From: Lamellibrachia columna
Taxonomy: Eukaryota; Annelida; Polychaeta; Sabellida; Siboglinidae
Direction: 5' to 3'
NCBI GenBank assembly: GCA_963662155.1
Contig: OY759268.1
Coordinates: 10,297,435 to 10,361,434, forward strand
Length of the DNA stretch: 64,000 bases
The notes below the pieces were generated by a model. That model was not told the DNA's origin, did no database searches, and saw only the letters and a program-made list of their open reading frames with translations. Positions 22,946-35,405 of the stretch are shown here, piece after piece. The stretch's first letter is position 1, and each line of letters starts with the position of its first letter. The position numbers and the translations under genes were made by a program.

Positions 22946-23321
22946 GTACACTAAACCCCCATTTAGCGCCAAGCATAATGACATCAACTTCCTCGCCGTG
23001 CTAGTGGACGGTCAACAGATTCCCGCCAAACCCCTCCAACCGAATTTCGCCGATGGCCGGTTACGCAAACCTGTTCGCCTCGAATTTCAAAGTATCGCAA
23101 GACGATGAGAACGACTTCACTCGCTCCAACTTCCGTGACGGTTACACCCTCTTCGGTTTCGACCTCACCCCGGGCTTCCACATGGTACAAAAAAGGTAAC
23201 CTGCGCATCGAAATTAATTTCTGCACGACACTCGCGCAGACCGTGAACGTCGTCATGTACGATGAATTCGAGGTGGTGCTTGGAAATCGGCAAAAGCAGG
23301 AACGTCATCTACGGTTACTGA
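22946..23321 (+). pseudogene. Maverick/Polinton-like capsid protein C-terminal relic
   Basis: Reading across frame changes, this segment shows the C-terminal signature of the hexon-type major capsid protein of Mavericks/Polintons and adintovirus-like elements. In genome annotations the family often appears under the name of the nematode protein F54H12.2. Visible pieces are LAVLVDGQQIPAKPLQPNF, then an NDFTRSNFRDGYTLFGFDL segment and a NLRIEINF...TVNVVMYDEFE segment. In living elements this protein forms the icosahedral shell. Here the N-terminal two-thirds are missing and at least three frame breaks are present, so it is a dead relic. The stop codon overlaps the next gene's start. Local GC is higher than in the surroundings, consistent with foreign origin. 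Confidence 0.65.
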
Positions 23322-23545
23322 TGGACACTGAACAGATCACGCGACTCCTGGCGACGAACGTGGAAATCATCAGTGACGTTGTTCCAAAGGACGGGCTGCC
23401 GACGACTACAGACGCTTATCCGATCGCTTTCGTGTGGAACTCGCACGACGACGATAGACCCGGTTAACATCGCACCGCTCTGTACGTGGGCGATAATAAA
23501 AGCGGCGCATACTTATGTTCGCACGGACTACCGACGTTTAACTTA
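23321..23545 (+). pseudogene. Maverick/Polinton-like adenain-type cysteine protease, N-terminal relic
   Basis: Begins at ATG 23321, overlapping the upstream stop in the five bases TGATG, a compact virus-like arrangement. The first residues (MDTEQITRLLAT) and the segment TDAYPIAFVWNSHD fit the N-terminus of the adenovirus-type protease found in Mavericks. The catalytic His region follows but is preceded by an in-frame TAA (23465-23467), and the Trp that normally follows the His is Arg. A YLCSHGLPT segment (usually DSYGLPP) ends near 23540; the catalytic Cys region is absent. Capsid followed by protease supports the element assignment. No polymerase, integrase, ATPase or terminal repeats are seen. 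Confidence 0.6.
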
Positions 23546-23882
23546 ATTAATTAGATTTTTTATCTAATTAATTTCACATGTTGTCCAAGTTAATTTGAAA
23601 TTTTACCTTATTAATTTTAACTTTGGCCTACATGGTTTGACCTATGATATATGTAAGTTGACCTCCAACTGAGCGGATATGACGTCACACCGGAAAATAA
23701 GTGCATGCCAGGAGGAACCGGAAGTAACGCAGTGTTGACTTGAATAATTGTATGGCGCTTACACAATGGTGTTCTTAAATGTGGGATTAAACAAATGTAG
23801 CTGGGACTTCTGTTTTTCTACATATATATTCATATGTATTGCATGTACGTGTATGTCTCAATAGCAAAACAAAAACAACAAC
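23546..23882. other. Intergenic AT-rich DNA
   Basis: Contains a short imperfect palindrome (AATTAGATTTTTTATCTAATT, about 23550). Nothing else recognised. Confidence 0.4.
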
Positions 23883-24091
23883 ACATATTATACACTTATT
23901 TGACCCTATATTATATAATAAAAGTCTAAGGAGAAACAATCAAGCTAAAATATCGTTATGTAATCTTCTTCTGTTTCATTAACTTGCCCACATAGACAAC
24001 ATGAATATTGTTGATGCAGTTTGCAAATCATTGAACATCATATTATAATATCATTGTGTCACCAAACCACAACATTAATGTTTTATGCACG
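23883..24091. repeat. Duplicated 3' flank of the GPCR unit (copy 2)
   Basis: Aligns with 15507-15758. Probably the 3'UTR side of GPCR 1. On the minus strand no unambiguous polyadenylation signal was identified. Confidence 0.7.
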
Positions 24092-25150
24092 TCAATTGTA
24101 ACAAGCGGACAGTTTAACACGTGTCTGGCGGTAGAACTGTCGCACGTCTTCTCGGAACTGCGCACTGGCGACGCCGTAGATGAACGGATTGACGACAGAG
24201 TTTGCTAGCAGTGATCGTCTCGCTACCGTCGAGATGCAAACGCCCATTTGCATAAGCCATATGGGCACCCAACAAATTATAAACACTATCGTGATAATGA
24301 GTAACATCATCACATTTTTTAAAGATTTGGCTTGGTTCGTAATTATTTTATTGGTAGCGGTCACTGATACTGATTGCGTTGCACTATTCTGCACATTACC
24401 TTTAACTTTCATCGAAATGTTCGTAGGTCCCGGATCATTGGCCTGGGCAGCACCATCTATTGTTGAGTTTATGTTAAGTGAAGTACCGGGCTTTGAAGTT
24501 CGCGTCACGCTTAGAACACCGACTTGGTTCTTAGAGGCTCGAAATTTTTTCAGCAGAGCAGCCGCCATTAGAATGTAGCAAGTGATCATTATAAATACAC
24601 AAGAAATAGACACGAACAAGACTAAAATTATAACAAGCCGGTTATACCTCATTAACGTCGCCACAGTCGTCAATGTTATGAATATCGTTGCAGCAACACC
24701 GATTATAATTATACATTTCTTCGCTCGCTGAGGGTCCATACTGAACGTGTGTGGGCGTTTAACAGCAACAAGACGCTCGATCGACACAAACACCAGAAGA
24801 AACATAGAAAATGTCATTGAAGTATTGAGTATATAGGAAAATAACAACTTTGCCACGATGTCAGTAACAGAGGTGGACACGTAAAGAAACGGGCAAACGC
24901 AGACCACTAAATCGGCGACGGCCAGCGCAAACATGTACACTCTCGTCGATGTTGTCATCTTTCGGACATAAACCGCAAATACAAACACATTTCCCGGCAA
25001 CCCTAGCGAACACAGAAGAATTGTAGCAATGTTAGACGAATCGCCTCGGGGTGTTATATTGTTCGTCGTCAAAGAAAAGCTGTCGTTTAAGACTTGTTGC
25101 GGCGTCACGCTTGAATCATTGGTCATGTTGAATGTTTTAAATGATTCCAT
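24092..25150 (-). CDS. Orphan class A (rhodopsin-like) GPCR 1, intact
   Basis: Single coding exon of 352 residues. The start chosen is the MESF methionine at 25150, because it is shared with the paralog at 51329 and follows a conserved acceptor; an in-frame Met at 25255 lies upstream of that acceptor. The N-terminus carries N-glycosylation sequons (NMT, NDS, NIT). Seven membrane segments fit: TM1 about 41-62 (LGLPGN), TM2 about 72-91 (LAVAD), TM3 about 101-125 ending SIERLVAV in place of DRY, TM4 about 146-167, TM5 about 171-197, TM6 about 279-300 (CWVPIW), TM7 about 312-332 (NPFIYG). Helix 8 is FREDVRQFYRQTR. ICL3 is about 80 residues and Ser/Thr-rich. The residue at position 3.25 is Lys101, and ECL2 is only a few residues, so the canonical TM3-ECL2 disulfide is absent. 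G-protein coupling at the plasma membrane is expected from the family; the ligand is unknown. Confidence 0.9.
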   Translation of the reverse strand: MESFKTFNMTNDSSVTPQQVLNDSFSLTTNNITPRGDSSNIATILLCSLGLPGNVFVFAVYVRKMTTSTRVYMFALAVADLVVCVCPFLYVSTSVTDIVAKLLFSYILNTSMTFSMFLLVFVSIERLVAVKRPHTFSMDPQRAKKCIIIIGVAATIFITLTTVATLMRYNRLVIILVLFVSISCVFIMITCYILMAAALLKKFRASKNQVGVLSVTRTSKPGTSLNINSTIDGAAQANDPGPTNISMKVKGNVQNSATQSVSVTATNKIITNQAKSLKNVMMLLIITIVFIICWVPIWLMQMGVCISTVARRSLLANSVVNPFIYGVASAQFREDVRQFYRQTRVKLSACYN

Positions 25151-27219
25151 AATGAAGGCTTGTTCGCAGCCAATCAGTCGTAAGTATTGATGTCGGCATC
25201 TATCACAAGGAAAAGAAAAGTACACAACATTTAGACAATTTACTAACAAGAACAATCAACTGCATTGAAAACAAATGTGACCCGCTTCAGCAAAATCAGG
25301 AATACAAAAATTGTTGAGCCTGGCTATTCCACTTCCAAGTGTGCGAAAGGGTGAATTTGGCTGCATTGGCTGATTTTCGGGCGATGATGTTTTTAATTAG
25401 CTGAACAATCCTATATTGCTGTCACGATATTATAAGGTCATACAATGATTGATAATTTAGAAAAAAGTTTGAGCTATAAATGTCTTAATGAACAAAGACA
25501 AAGGAAATTTATATCATATCAGATGTATGGCATCCACTGCACATCACGCCCACCTCTGCCATATTGGTATCGTTGGAAAGCTTATCTATTACGGGATGCA
25601 CTAATCACCCACACATATTACTATATAATTAGTCAGAGAGGTTTAAGTCGGAGACTAAGCGTTCACCAAACCACATTATTCACTGAATACAAATTATATA
25701 ATCATGTGATACGAATCGCTGTGGCTGATTGGATCAGTTAGAAACGCGCATGCACAATCGCTCTGAACATTGCACTGCGATCTGTACCCACTCTCGAAGC
25801 AAAGTTTGTTTTGGTTTAGTTCGATGCACGGAAATGTTTTTATCTAATCTATTATTTAATTGCTGTTGACTGGGAATCTTAGCCGAGTCAGATAGCGACA
25901 TTGAAATGAACTTCATTTATGAGGGCTAAAGTGACGAGGCAGGCAGTTGATACTAACAGTTTCGAGGGAGTGCGCGGACGGCTTCGAGGCAACGTCGCTG
26001 ATAATGCCATGGCTTGCTAACTTTCACAGCTATCGAAATGGAATTACCCCGAACTATCCGTGTTGGTTTGTGCTACAACACTGCAAAATTCATTCGACTT
26101 CATACGATGCGCCTTTGTTATTTAAATATATGATTATACTTTAGTAAACTTCAAAGCTGTTATTCTCAGAATATTTTTTCGTCAAATGACCCGGGACACA
26201 TTTTTTAACGATAACTCTGCAACTAATAGAGCTTGTTAGCTGTATTTGGTATTGCAGCTTCAAAGGGTAATCAAATTCTTGGATTGATTAGAAGAAACAT
26301 AACATACAAGGGAAAAAAGTTAATTATACCTCTTTATAAAGCAATAGTTAGACCTCATTTAGAATACTGTATACAAGCATAGAGACCATATCGTAAGAAA
26401 GATATAGATACGCTTGAACGCATACAAAGGAGAGCAACTAAAATGATTCCAGAACTGAGAGACCTTAGTTATGAAGAACGCCTGAAAGAATGTGGTTTAA
26501 CAACTCTAGAGACAAGGAGGTTAAGAGGAGATCAGATTGAAGTGTTTAAGATATTGAATGGGTATGAAAATATTGATAGAAATATGTTTTTCTCACTCAA
26601 GAAGGATAGCAGAACTAGAGGACATGAGGTAAAATTAGTAAAGGATCAATGTAGATTGGACATCAGGAAGCACTCGTTCTCACAGAGGACAATAAATGAA
26701 TGGAACAAATTGTCTACAGATTGTGTAACTGCTAGCAGCGTGAATATGTTTAAAAACAAGGTTGACACATATCTCAGGAGGGCGGGTTATAAGTAGATGA
26801 ACATTGTTGGACTCTCGATAAGCCAATGGCTTCCTTGTCCACTTGCCATCTGGGCCTTTGGCTTGGATGGCAAATCTTGTTAAATCTTGTTAAATCTATT
26901 TGGAGTATTTTATACCATTGGAAAGTCCATACAATTGTCTTTTACGTGATACCTTTATCTCAACATGTAATTTTCCGACTTATTCCTGACTTAGCTGGAG
27001 AGGGTCACAAGTAGTTACTTGCAATGCTTTCTTAGTTTCCAATACATATTTGTTTCGTTGAACAGCCTGCGACACCAACATGTATCATCAAACTCATGGC
27101 AGACCGTGTAAACTATACACATTACCTAGTGCAGTACTCTCATCCTTGGTATGTGAACATTATGCGAAAAAATCACATTAATTCGACATATCACAATATG
27201 TTATGGCAAAATACTTACT
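25151..27219 (-). promoter_or_regulatory. 5'UTR, acceptor and intron of GPCR 1 back to the first-exon donor
   Basis: The acceptor is CTTTTCTTTTCCTTGTGATAG (AG at 25201-25200). Exon 2 starts at 25199 and has 49 nt of 5'UTR before the start codon. The donor is GTAAGTAT (27218-27211) after GGCGAATCAA, matching the donors at 20025 and 51889. The implied intron is about 2.0 kb and is lengthened by CR1 copy C. The 5'UTR itself begins with ATG, giving a short out-of-frame upstream ORF that overlaps the CDS start. The upstream ATG is also present in GPCR 2 and may dampen translation; that effect is inference. Confidence 0.6.
26250..26896 (+). mobile_element. CR1-type LINE copy C, 5'-truncated, with TATTTGG target-site duplication
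   Basis: Contains only the C-terminus of ORF2 (IAASKGNQILGLIRRNI through YLRRAGYK, stop near 26796) and the 3'UTR. It ends in two AAATCTTGTT units. One stop (TAG after QA, about 26381) interrupts the frame. TATTTGG at 26243-26249 and 26897-26903 fits a 7-bp target-site duplication. It sits in the intron of GPCR 1 on the opposite strand to the gene. Confidence 0.9.
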
Positions 27220-27759
27220 TGATTCGCCTTCCGTGTGATTAGATGCGATTGTTGGTCAAATGTTGTGTCATTCTTCTAGAACACCGCTAAACCTCCACAC
27301 AGTCTGCCATGACATGGCGATACTGCGACTGAGCTGATAGTAAACAGTAATTACATACGTTATCCAATCATAGTTGCCACAACATGTACGAGCCTTGCAT
27401 GAAAGGGTTGCCATTAATATTGCCACTGAATGAATGACGACATAAAAAAGGCTACCTGAAGTAGCGCGTGGCGCCTCTGACGCATAATACTATAATATAA
27501 TGGTGACTTCGTGAGCCAGAGCGGAAGGATGTACGACATATACTGTGATATAAACGAGACAGTCGACACAATTACGTATCCACAACGACGAACATAATGC
27601 AACTAATTAAAGAATTGCTGAATTAACATAATATGTCGTACCAACAATAAACGCTTACTGATATTAAGGAAATCATTAGATTCGGAAGACACTTTAAATG
27701 TAATTAATCCCATTATTCGTTGAACAAGCAAACAACTAGAGGTATGGAATAATACATGT

Positions 27760-28240
27760 GACTTAAAATGAACAGTGACTTATCATGGAATACACATATT
27801 AGATGCGTCACACTCAAGGCCAATCGCACATTAGGATTCATCAAAAATAATCGTCACACAAATCCCCACAACGTCTCAAAAAACTGGCATATTATGTCAC
27901 AGTAAGCCCACATGTCGATGTTTTACAGAGGAGACCATCAAGGTGAATTCTGCACCGGTACCACAACACTTCTTGTGTGACAACTCGAATGTGCGACACC
28001 GCAAATGTGTCGTTTCAACACCACATTCATATTAGTGTATAAGATAATTAACAACATTGTATATACGAATGTATTGCTATGCTTCTCTCCAGTGATTCGC
28101 ACTTCCAGACATACATACCCATTTATCTATTTTAAAACCTGTGCTAAGCAAATTCATTCAGGATGTTATTATTTTTTAGAGCTAAGCTAAAGTGGAATTA
28201 TCTTCCCACATGGCATTTGGAAGAAAGAAGAAAATAAAGA
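27760..28240 (+). mobile_element. Jockey-like LINE C-terminal relic inside U2
   Basis: Translation gives LSWNTHIRCVTLKANRTLGF and IKNNRHTNPHNVSK. After frame changes it continues VYKIINNIVYTNVLLCFSPV and IRTSRHTYPFIYFKT, the usual C-terminal tail of Jockey/CR1-type LINE ORF2, ending in an A/G-rich GAAGAAAATAAAGAAA tail. The equivalent in U1 (about 20600-21010) shares the same start and tail but has internal deletions. Confidence 0.7.
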
Positions 28241-28359
28241 AAAGCATCACAACGCTAGCAACATAACCCAAAAATCGGCTGATCTGACGCTTGACTAACT
28301 TCGAACGCGATTGAGGATGAGTTGGCGCAGATACGCGATTGTTTTAACACACGTATTGT

Positions 28360-28690
28360 ATTGTGTTGTATTGTATTCAGTTCCAACATGACCAAATACC
28401 CAGTAACAGGACTGGTAACAAAACATACGAACAATACGTATAGATAATAAACAAAACAGTAAGAACAATCGTTATACTAAGGGTATAAACCGCACAATAC
28501 CGACATTACTAACGTAGCAAACTAAAACATTAGCATTACACATACAAATTTTTTTGAATTACATATCTGAAGCTATTGGCTCCTACAATTATATCACAAG
28601 TGGGTTCAGTAAAATGCAATGAATTGAAAGTAGTCATTCATCTATTTAAAACTAAGTATTTCCTAATGTTGATTCTGCTATTGGAAATTA
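28360..28690. mobile_element. Insertion specific to U2, starting with a (TATTG)n run
   Basis: Relative to U1, the alignment breaks after GTTTTAAC and resumes about 330 bp later. The inserted sequence begins TATTGTATTGTGTTGTATTG, like the simple tail of a minus-strand retroposon. It has no coding sequence I recognise, so the family is unknown. Confidence 0.45.
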
Positions 28691-28990
28691 TAAAAGGAGT
28701 GTAGAAAATCCGTAGGCCATTATCGTAGCATATAGCGCATGACACAAAGCACGATATTTTGAGTTGGTAACACCGTCATCCGTTGGATCGTTAGGTATGC
28801 GCAAACAGCAATATTTCCTTTGGGCTGCGCCCCGTGATAACAGCTTTATATTATCAAGATGAGCGCTGCACCAGCTCGTCCATACTGTTTCCAGTGGAGA
28901 TTTTAATTGCATTCAATTGTGGATATTGTTTGCACTGAACATGTGTCTATAAAAACAATAACGTTACCGTTTGCTTAAAACATGTTACGC

Positions 28991-30034
28991 TACTCAATGT
29001 TGCAATGACGTAACGAGTCGTAAACAAAAATGATGTTGCGCAACCAATGGCTATGCCACTCCACCAGACATTCGTATCACATTCCTTAAAAGTGACGCCA
29101 TTCAGCAAACCTCCACTGCGACAATTTTATTATAAAATGTGAAGGCATAAAGAAATGTTTGCCTGCGAAACGTCATTGTTGATTAAGAGTTGTCATTGCA
29201 GCGGGCAACTAAGAAATGCAATATAGTTTCAACTAAAAACGAGGGTTACAGTGTATCTAGGCGCATGTTCAATGCTAACACTCTCTATTATTGTATTGAA
29301 ATTGATAATTACCTTGGCAAAACTTAGTAGCTTACCAAATTAAATAACGATGTGCAACATATTCATATCAAATGTAAGTTGTGACCTTGGTGCAGTGGCT
29401 AGTGGCGCCAATGGTGGGAAGTTTATATTGGCTTTGCCTCATTCGAGTCAATAACCTTTATGATACTGCGTCGTAATCCGGCAAGCACTGAATGCAAAGC
29501 AAAACTAATTTTTTACATATCCAATGTACTATTCAATTCAATTGATATATTCAATTCAGTTGTCCACAGCCTGTCCTGGTGCTAGCACTGTCTTAGAACT
29601 TAGTTAAGCCATTTTCCGTTTTTGGAAGTGCCAACCGGGGCTGCAGTTTATATAATTTGTACCTGCCGCCCACAGGTGCAGCTTAGTTTAACTTAACAAT
29701 ATTTAACGAGGTTTACCAATTTAACCCCCGCCTGAGATATGTGTGAGCCTTGTTTTTTTTAACATATTCACGTTGCTAGCAATTCATAATCTTGTCTAAT
29801 GTTGACTCATGGCCTCATGTCGTTTTACTGTCCTTATGGAGTATATTTCTATCAGTTGCCAGACTTTGTTTTATTCATAATCAAGTTGTGGCAGATATGT
29901 TCTGCGGCGCCACTGTTGGGAGTGTGCTGCTGTCATATCAATGTGAGGGTAATTATGATTTGATGAAAACGAACTAATTCGTATATTACAACTGTTAGAC
30001 ATGATCTCTTGGATTTGGCTGACAATTTCTAGGA

Positions 30035-30035
<1 letters not shown>
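28991..30035. other. Intergenic, nothing firm
   Basis: Near 29398-29465 a tRNA-like A-box/B-box spacing (GTGCAGTGGCTAGTGG and CATTCGAGTC) hints at a decayed SINE but is too weak to call. The block 29720-29790 (CCCGCCTGAGATATGTG, CCTTGTTTTT, AACATATTCACGTTGCTAGCA) resembles the minus-strand CR1 C-terminus and is probably a small diverged CR1 scrap. Confidence 0.35.

Positions 30036-30099
<64 letters not shown>
30036..30099. repeat. Compound (CA)n-(TA)n microsatellite
   Basis: About 32 bases of CA followed directly by 32 bases of TA. Confidence 0.95.
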
Positions 30100-30102
<3 letters not shown>

Positions 30103-31021
30103 TGGTTCCAGGCAATACACTTGTCAGATATTGATCTTTATGAAGTTGTGCATGGTTCATATATTGTTTCACCCAATTATGTGACCCATATTGTCATTGT
30201 GATATAAAGACGATTATAAATATTTTATTAAAAAATACTCACTACTGTCATATAAATGTATTACTAAAACAATTAAACATATTTTATACCAGTATATAAT
30301 AGAACATCGCATGTAAATATCCAAACCCATCCACCCGACCACTCGACCACCCTACCACCCGTCCGCAAGCACGCCCGCCCGTGTTGCGTTATTGTCTGCC
30401 CTGCAGCACATAAAACAACATTATCATCAGACCGTAAAACATTACCGTCGCATATAATAAGGCGCGTTTATTTCATGAAAAACGCAAATAATTGTTTTGA
30501 GAATATATAGGATATTATTATATTGTAACAATATGCTCCCTTTAAACGGAAACATATATAATAACATAATGCCCCGTCAACCATAAACATATATAATCAC
30601 AGAAAACAAATATGTTGCCGTCAAAATCCTGTTCCCATCGCACATAACTAAATTGACACCAATAGTTTATGAACAGCGGCCACAACGCATTGATATAGGT
30701 CATACATAACAGCAACGGACGCATGCAGTGACATACGCTGTTCCTACGCTTTTAAAAATTGGAACATTTACAGAACATATTTGCGTAACAGCAAATAAAC
30801 ACATTGACGCTTACATTTATATGTTGAGGTTACCCTAACAAGCGAAATATTTAGTGAATATCACAATTTTACACCAAAACCCAGGTAGGGTCATTGCCCT
30901 CATATCTACACTATATTATCTCTCATAATATGATGTGTTTTACGTGTAGAGAATAATGGAGTGCGCTTTATAAAAAAAAAACTTTTGAAGGTAATTTGGT
31001 AAAACATTATGGTAAGGATTG
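30100..31021. other. Intergenic AT-rich DNA
   Basis: A short C-rich patch at 30325-30385 (CCACCCGACCACTCGACC) is simple-sequence-like. No gene or element recognised. Confidence 0.4.
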
Positions 31022-31025
31022 ACCA

Positions 31026-31034
31026 TGCAGCAGT

Positions 31035-31068
<34 letters not shown>

Positions 31069-31106
31069 CCACCACTACCAGCACCAGCAGCAGAAGAAGA
31101 AGCAGT
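31026..31106. repeat. Imperfect (CAG)n/(CAC)n trinucleotide repeat
   Basis: CAGCAG with CAA, CAC and CCA interruptions over about 80 bases. There are no flanking exon signals, so a coding polyglutamine tract is not supported. Confidence 0.85.
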
Positions 31107-31307
31107 TGTTCTGTTGTGATATAGTACATTGTGAATTTGTCTTGTGTGTCACCATATTCCAGAACAATACATCAAATTAAATAGGAACAATGAACAGCAC
31201 AAGGTACGCGTGCTGCATTGATCGATAAAAGTGTACAGCGTTGTGCATAGCATATACTAATTTGTATACGATCGATTGTACCAAGTCACTGTGTTTTATC
31301 CAATTTA

Positions 31308-32383
<1,076 letters not shown>

Positions 32384-32440
<57 letters not shown>
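32384..32440. repeat. (AT)n microsatellite
   Basis: About 57 bases, followed by a purine-pyrimidine alternating stretch (ATGCACGTGCACATGCAC, to about 32495) that is a potential Z-DNA former. Confidence 0.9.
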
Positions 32441-32444
<4 letters not shown>

Positions 32445-32550
32445 GCACGTGCACATGCACATACTCATATTCATGCGCATGCGCATTCGCATACACATAA
32501 ACAAACATGCACATGGACGAATGTGATGAATGAGCAATGTGTTAGTTTGG

Positions 32551-32552
<2 letters not shown>

Positions 32553-32595
<43 letters not shown>
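32553..32595. repeat. (AT)n microsatellite
   Basis: About 43 bases of TA. Confidence 0.9.
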
Positions 32596-32597
<2 letters not shown>

Positions 32598-33356
32598 GCT
32601 AATTCAAACAGAGCTAGGTGACGCGCTATGTGACCCAGTTTGGTTGACTTGCCTGCCTCCATATTTTGGAACAATCAGCGCGCACTAACTGCACGACGCT
32701 ACAGGTTTCAAACTTGTACTAGCCACTTCGTTTTGTGAAAGCATGCGGAGTGGATGCACTTTTCAAATTTGCCCCACCCTCCTCCCCATCTTTCTCCATG
32801 TTGTGTGTTTACAGGTTAGCAGAAATTGTACATCTTTGGTAGAAGTGGAGTGATCATGTCTCCAAGCGTTCCCATTTTTTTTATTTGCGATAGTGGACAT
32901 GTGAGTTTTGGCTTTCCCAGAAGTGTTCACGGGGTTTTAATACGGGGAGGCAGCTCACTTCCCAACTTGGATTTTAGAACTGCTCGTGTAATGGAGCGAA
33001 TTGGCCCCACCTTTGTAGTTATTCCAGTTAGAGCTAGTGTATTTTTAAGCAGGTAGTTGAATTCATAGATTGCGTGATAGCATGTACGGCATCATGTTAT
33101 TTGGTTTAAGACAATAGTAATGTCATTGTTTATTTTATTTGTTCTAGGAATACTGCTACTGCTTTATGTGTTGAAATATGGGATCTATTGAAGCGACGTC
33201 CAGGAGGCTCGCATCGGGCGTCGTCAGCCTGGCGTTGGGTTGTGGAGCCCACATTTCTTTGTTTTACATTTCTTTGAAAGTGGGCTTACACTTAATCCCC
33301 ACAATAAACGTCATTTGCTTGGCCTTTTTATATATCTATATTTGTGTTGTTGATTG

Positions 33357-33457
<101 letters not shown>

Positions 33458-33739
33458 CCAAACTAATACATTGTTTATTCATCACATTCGTCCATGTGCT
33501 TTGTTTTAAGAATACAAATGTAACTGTTATTTATAATCATTTTAAACTTGGACATTTATTTGCAATTGGATAATTACAAGCTCCAAACTGTCGGAGATGG
33601 ACAGTGGTGTAACTGATCTACAGTTCGATATTTACTTAAAATTGTATTTCATTCGTAAAATATTAACAATAGGCGTAACAGTAATAGCAGTAATTCTTCT
33701 CAGTTTCATTATTAAAGGGTAAACGCCACAACTGCACAT

Positions 33740-34370
33740 CGTAAGAGCGGTGTTTGAAGTTTTGTCGACCTAGGCAAAGGAAGGAAGAGGGACGAAGTGC
33801 AAATGATTCAACGTGCATTTACACTTGGCTTGGAATAAACTGAAAAATTCACCTTTCCGACCTGCCAAATAATCCTTTTTGTAATGGTGCGCTAATCACC
33901 ATACTCCTTCAGTTCCTATGCTCCAGACATCTGTCTCCAAATATTGGCAATATCCCGTAAGACCTAGTACGTCCAATCCGTGCCTCTTTGAGTCAGATTA
34001 TATGGACCCTGTTCGTGTTACCTTTTCAATGTGCTCTAGCCAAGTTGCTCTGCGTTGCACGGCAGAGATGGCAGCCACTGCAACTGCGCATGTCAAGCAA
34101 CCTAGATTTCGAGATTTCGTAGATAAATTCCAATAGTACTGGCAACGCCTCAAAAATCATGTACAACTGCTGGTTTCACGAAGCGTTTGGTGGACGTTTG
34201 ACGTAGACCACGTAGCTATTGTAGAAAACGCACAGCGTTGCTAAAATTGTTACGTACTGCTGTTCAGAGTTTCGTAATTTGTACGTCAAACATACTCGTG
34301 CCCGGGGATATATTATATTTGTTTTAATATACGAGCCTCATATGAAGACATGACGGAGCATCCATACTGA
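33740..34370. repeat. Dispersed repeat R, copy 1 (uninterrupted)
   Basis: Unclassified repeat with a second copy split between 35310-35405 and 39565-39960 and a partial third copy at 40980-41180. Shared blocks include GTGTTTGAAGTTT, ATTGGCAATATC, GTCCAATCCGTGCCTC, GCAACTGCGCATGTCAAGCAA, AATCATGTACAACTGCTG and TTTACGTCAAACAT-like sequence. No reading frame or terminal repeat is evident, so it could be a non-autonomous element or part of a segmental duplication. Confidence 0.7.
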
Positions 34371-35309
34371 GGCACACACTACTTTATAACTATAGCTACA
34401 TACTTTGGCGGGAGAATCTCGGTGCAGCAGTGATTGAATTTTGGTGCAGCGAATTTAAAGAAAACGGTGGAATATCGATTAGATTAAGTATTACCATTGC
34501 GTATATACATAATACGTGAGTTTATTGTAAACATATATTAGGAAACAGTTTTTGTCATGAATTAGTCAGAAGCATTATGTTAGCATAAGTTAGTCCCGAA
34601 CTCCGACAGGGAAGTCAGCGAGTAATAATAGGGTTGCTTACAGTTTGACAAGAAAGCATAATGTATTGTCAGAAAGAGTGTAATATTGGATAGAATTAAT
34701 ATTACTATGGCATATATATATTATGCACCATGGGCGGATCCAGAGTGGGGCCCAGGGGATCCGTACTCCCTCCCCTTTTTCCGTACCAAAATCCATTGCA
34801 CTTGCATGTTAACGGGGGACAAAGGATTTGCACCACCAGGTCAAATTGTCACTTTCTACGTACGATTTCTTTAGAAGCTGTCCGATGTTTTCAGACATTC
34901 GTCTAGCACAGGCGATAGACATGGCGTTGATGGGATACACAAAGTTATTCTTAGCATTATCGATGACGTAATTCATAGATTCACTGCACACGCACACTGC
35001 ACGCATGTGTATACACATACACACACGCCCACCTCGTGTTTGACAATGTCTCCTCGCGAAAGAATGAAAATACTATATAAATATTTGGCGCTCCAGGCAG
35101 CACGTGTTTTGTGCGCAGTTGCTGGATCTACGCCTTGATTGCGCCGTGCAATCCTCATATATATACTCGAAGATCTGCAGATTGCGCAGATCCAACACAT
35201 GCGTCAAACAAACGCCAAAAATACTGCTTGTGCACATTTACCTCTTACGCGAAATGTATTTAATTGGCGTTATACCTGCCGTCGCTAGTCGGGCTTAATG
35301 ATGAACATT
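34371..35309. other. Intergenic; possible small repeat at 34728-34800
   Basis: GGGCGGATCCAGAGTGGGGC resembles a very common invertebrate repeat motif, but its ends cannot be set. Nothing else recognised. Confidence 0.35.
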
Positions 35310-35405
35310 TCGAAGGAACCGTGTTTGAAGTTTCTATTTTCCTGACTCGTGCCTACAATTATTGGCAATATCACCGACAAACCGATCTGTCCAATCCGTG
35401 CCTCA
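35310..35405. repeat. Dispersed repeat R, copy 2, left part
   Basis: Matches 33755-33980 in order (GTGTTTGAAGTTT, ATTGGCAATATC, TCCAATCCGTGCCTC). It is cut at about 35405 by the RTE-like LINE; the right part resumes at 39565. Confidence 0.7.

Larger units (their letters stand above)
27220..28990. repeat. Segmental duplication U2: upstream region of GPCR 1
   Basis: Collinear with U1 (20026-21560) at roughly 75-80 percent similarity by eye. It contains a better preserved version of the shared LINE relic (27760-28240) and an extra insertion at about 28360-28690 absent from U1. Confidence 0.75.

Noticed and set aside
25151..25255. Upstream in-frame Met as the start of GPCR 1 (35 extra residues)
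   Set aside because: It lies 5' of the conserved splice acceptor, and the extension is not conserved in the paralogs, which share the MES start.
29395..29470. tRNA-like A and B boxes
   Set aside because: The B box (CATTCGAGTC) lacks the conserved GGTTC start and no cloverleaf can be drawn. At best a decayed SINE.
32826..33056. 76-codon ORF (GHVSFGFPRS region)
   Set aside because: No recognised family, and base composition is not distinct enough to call a gene.
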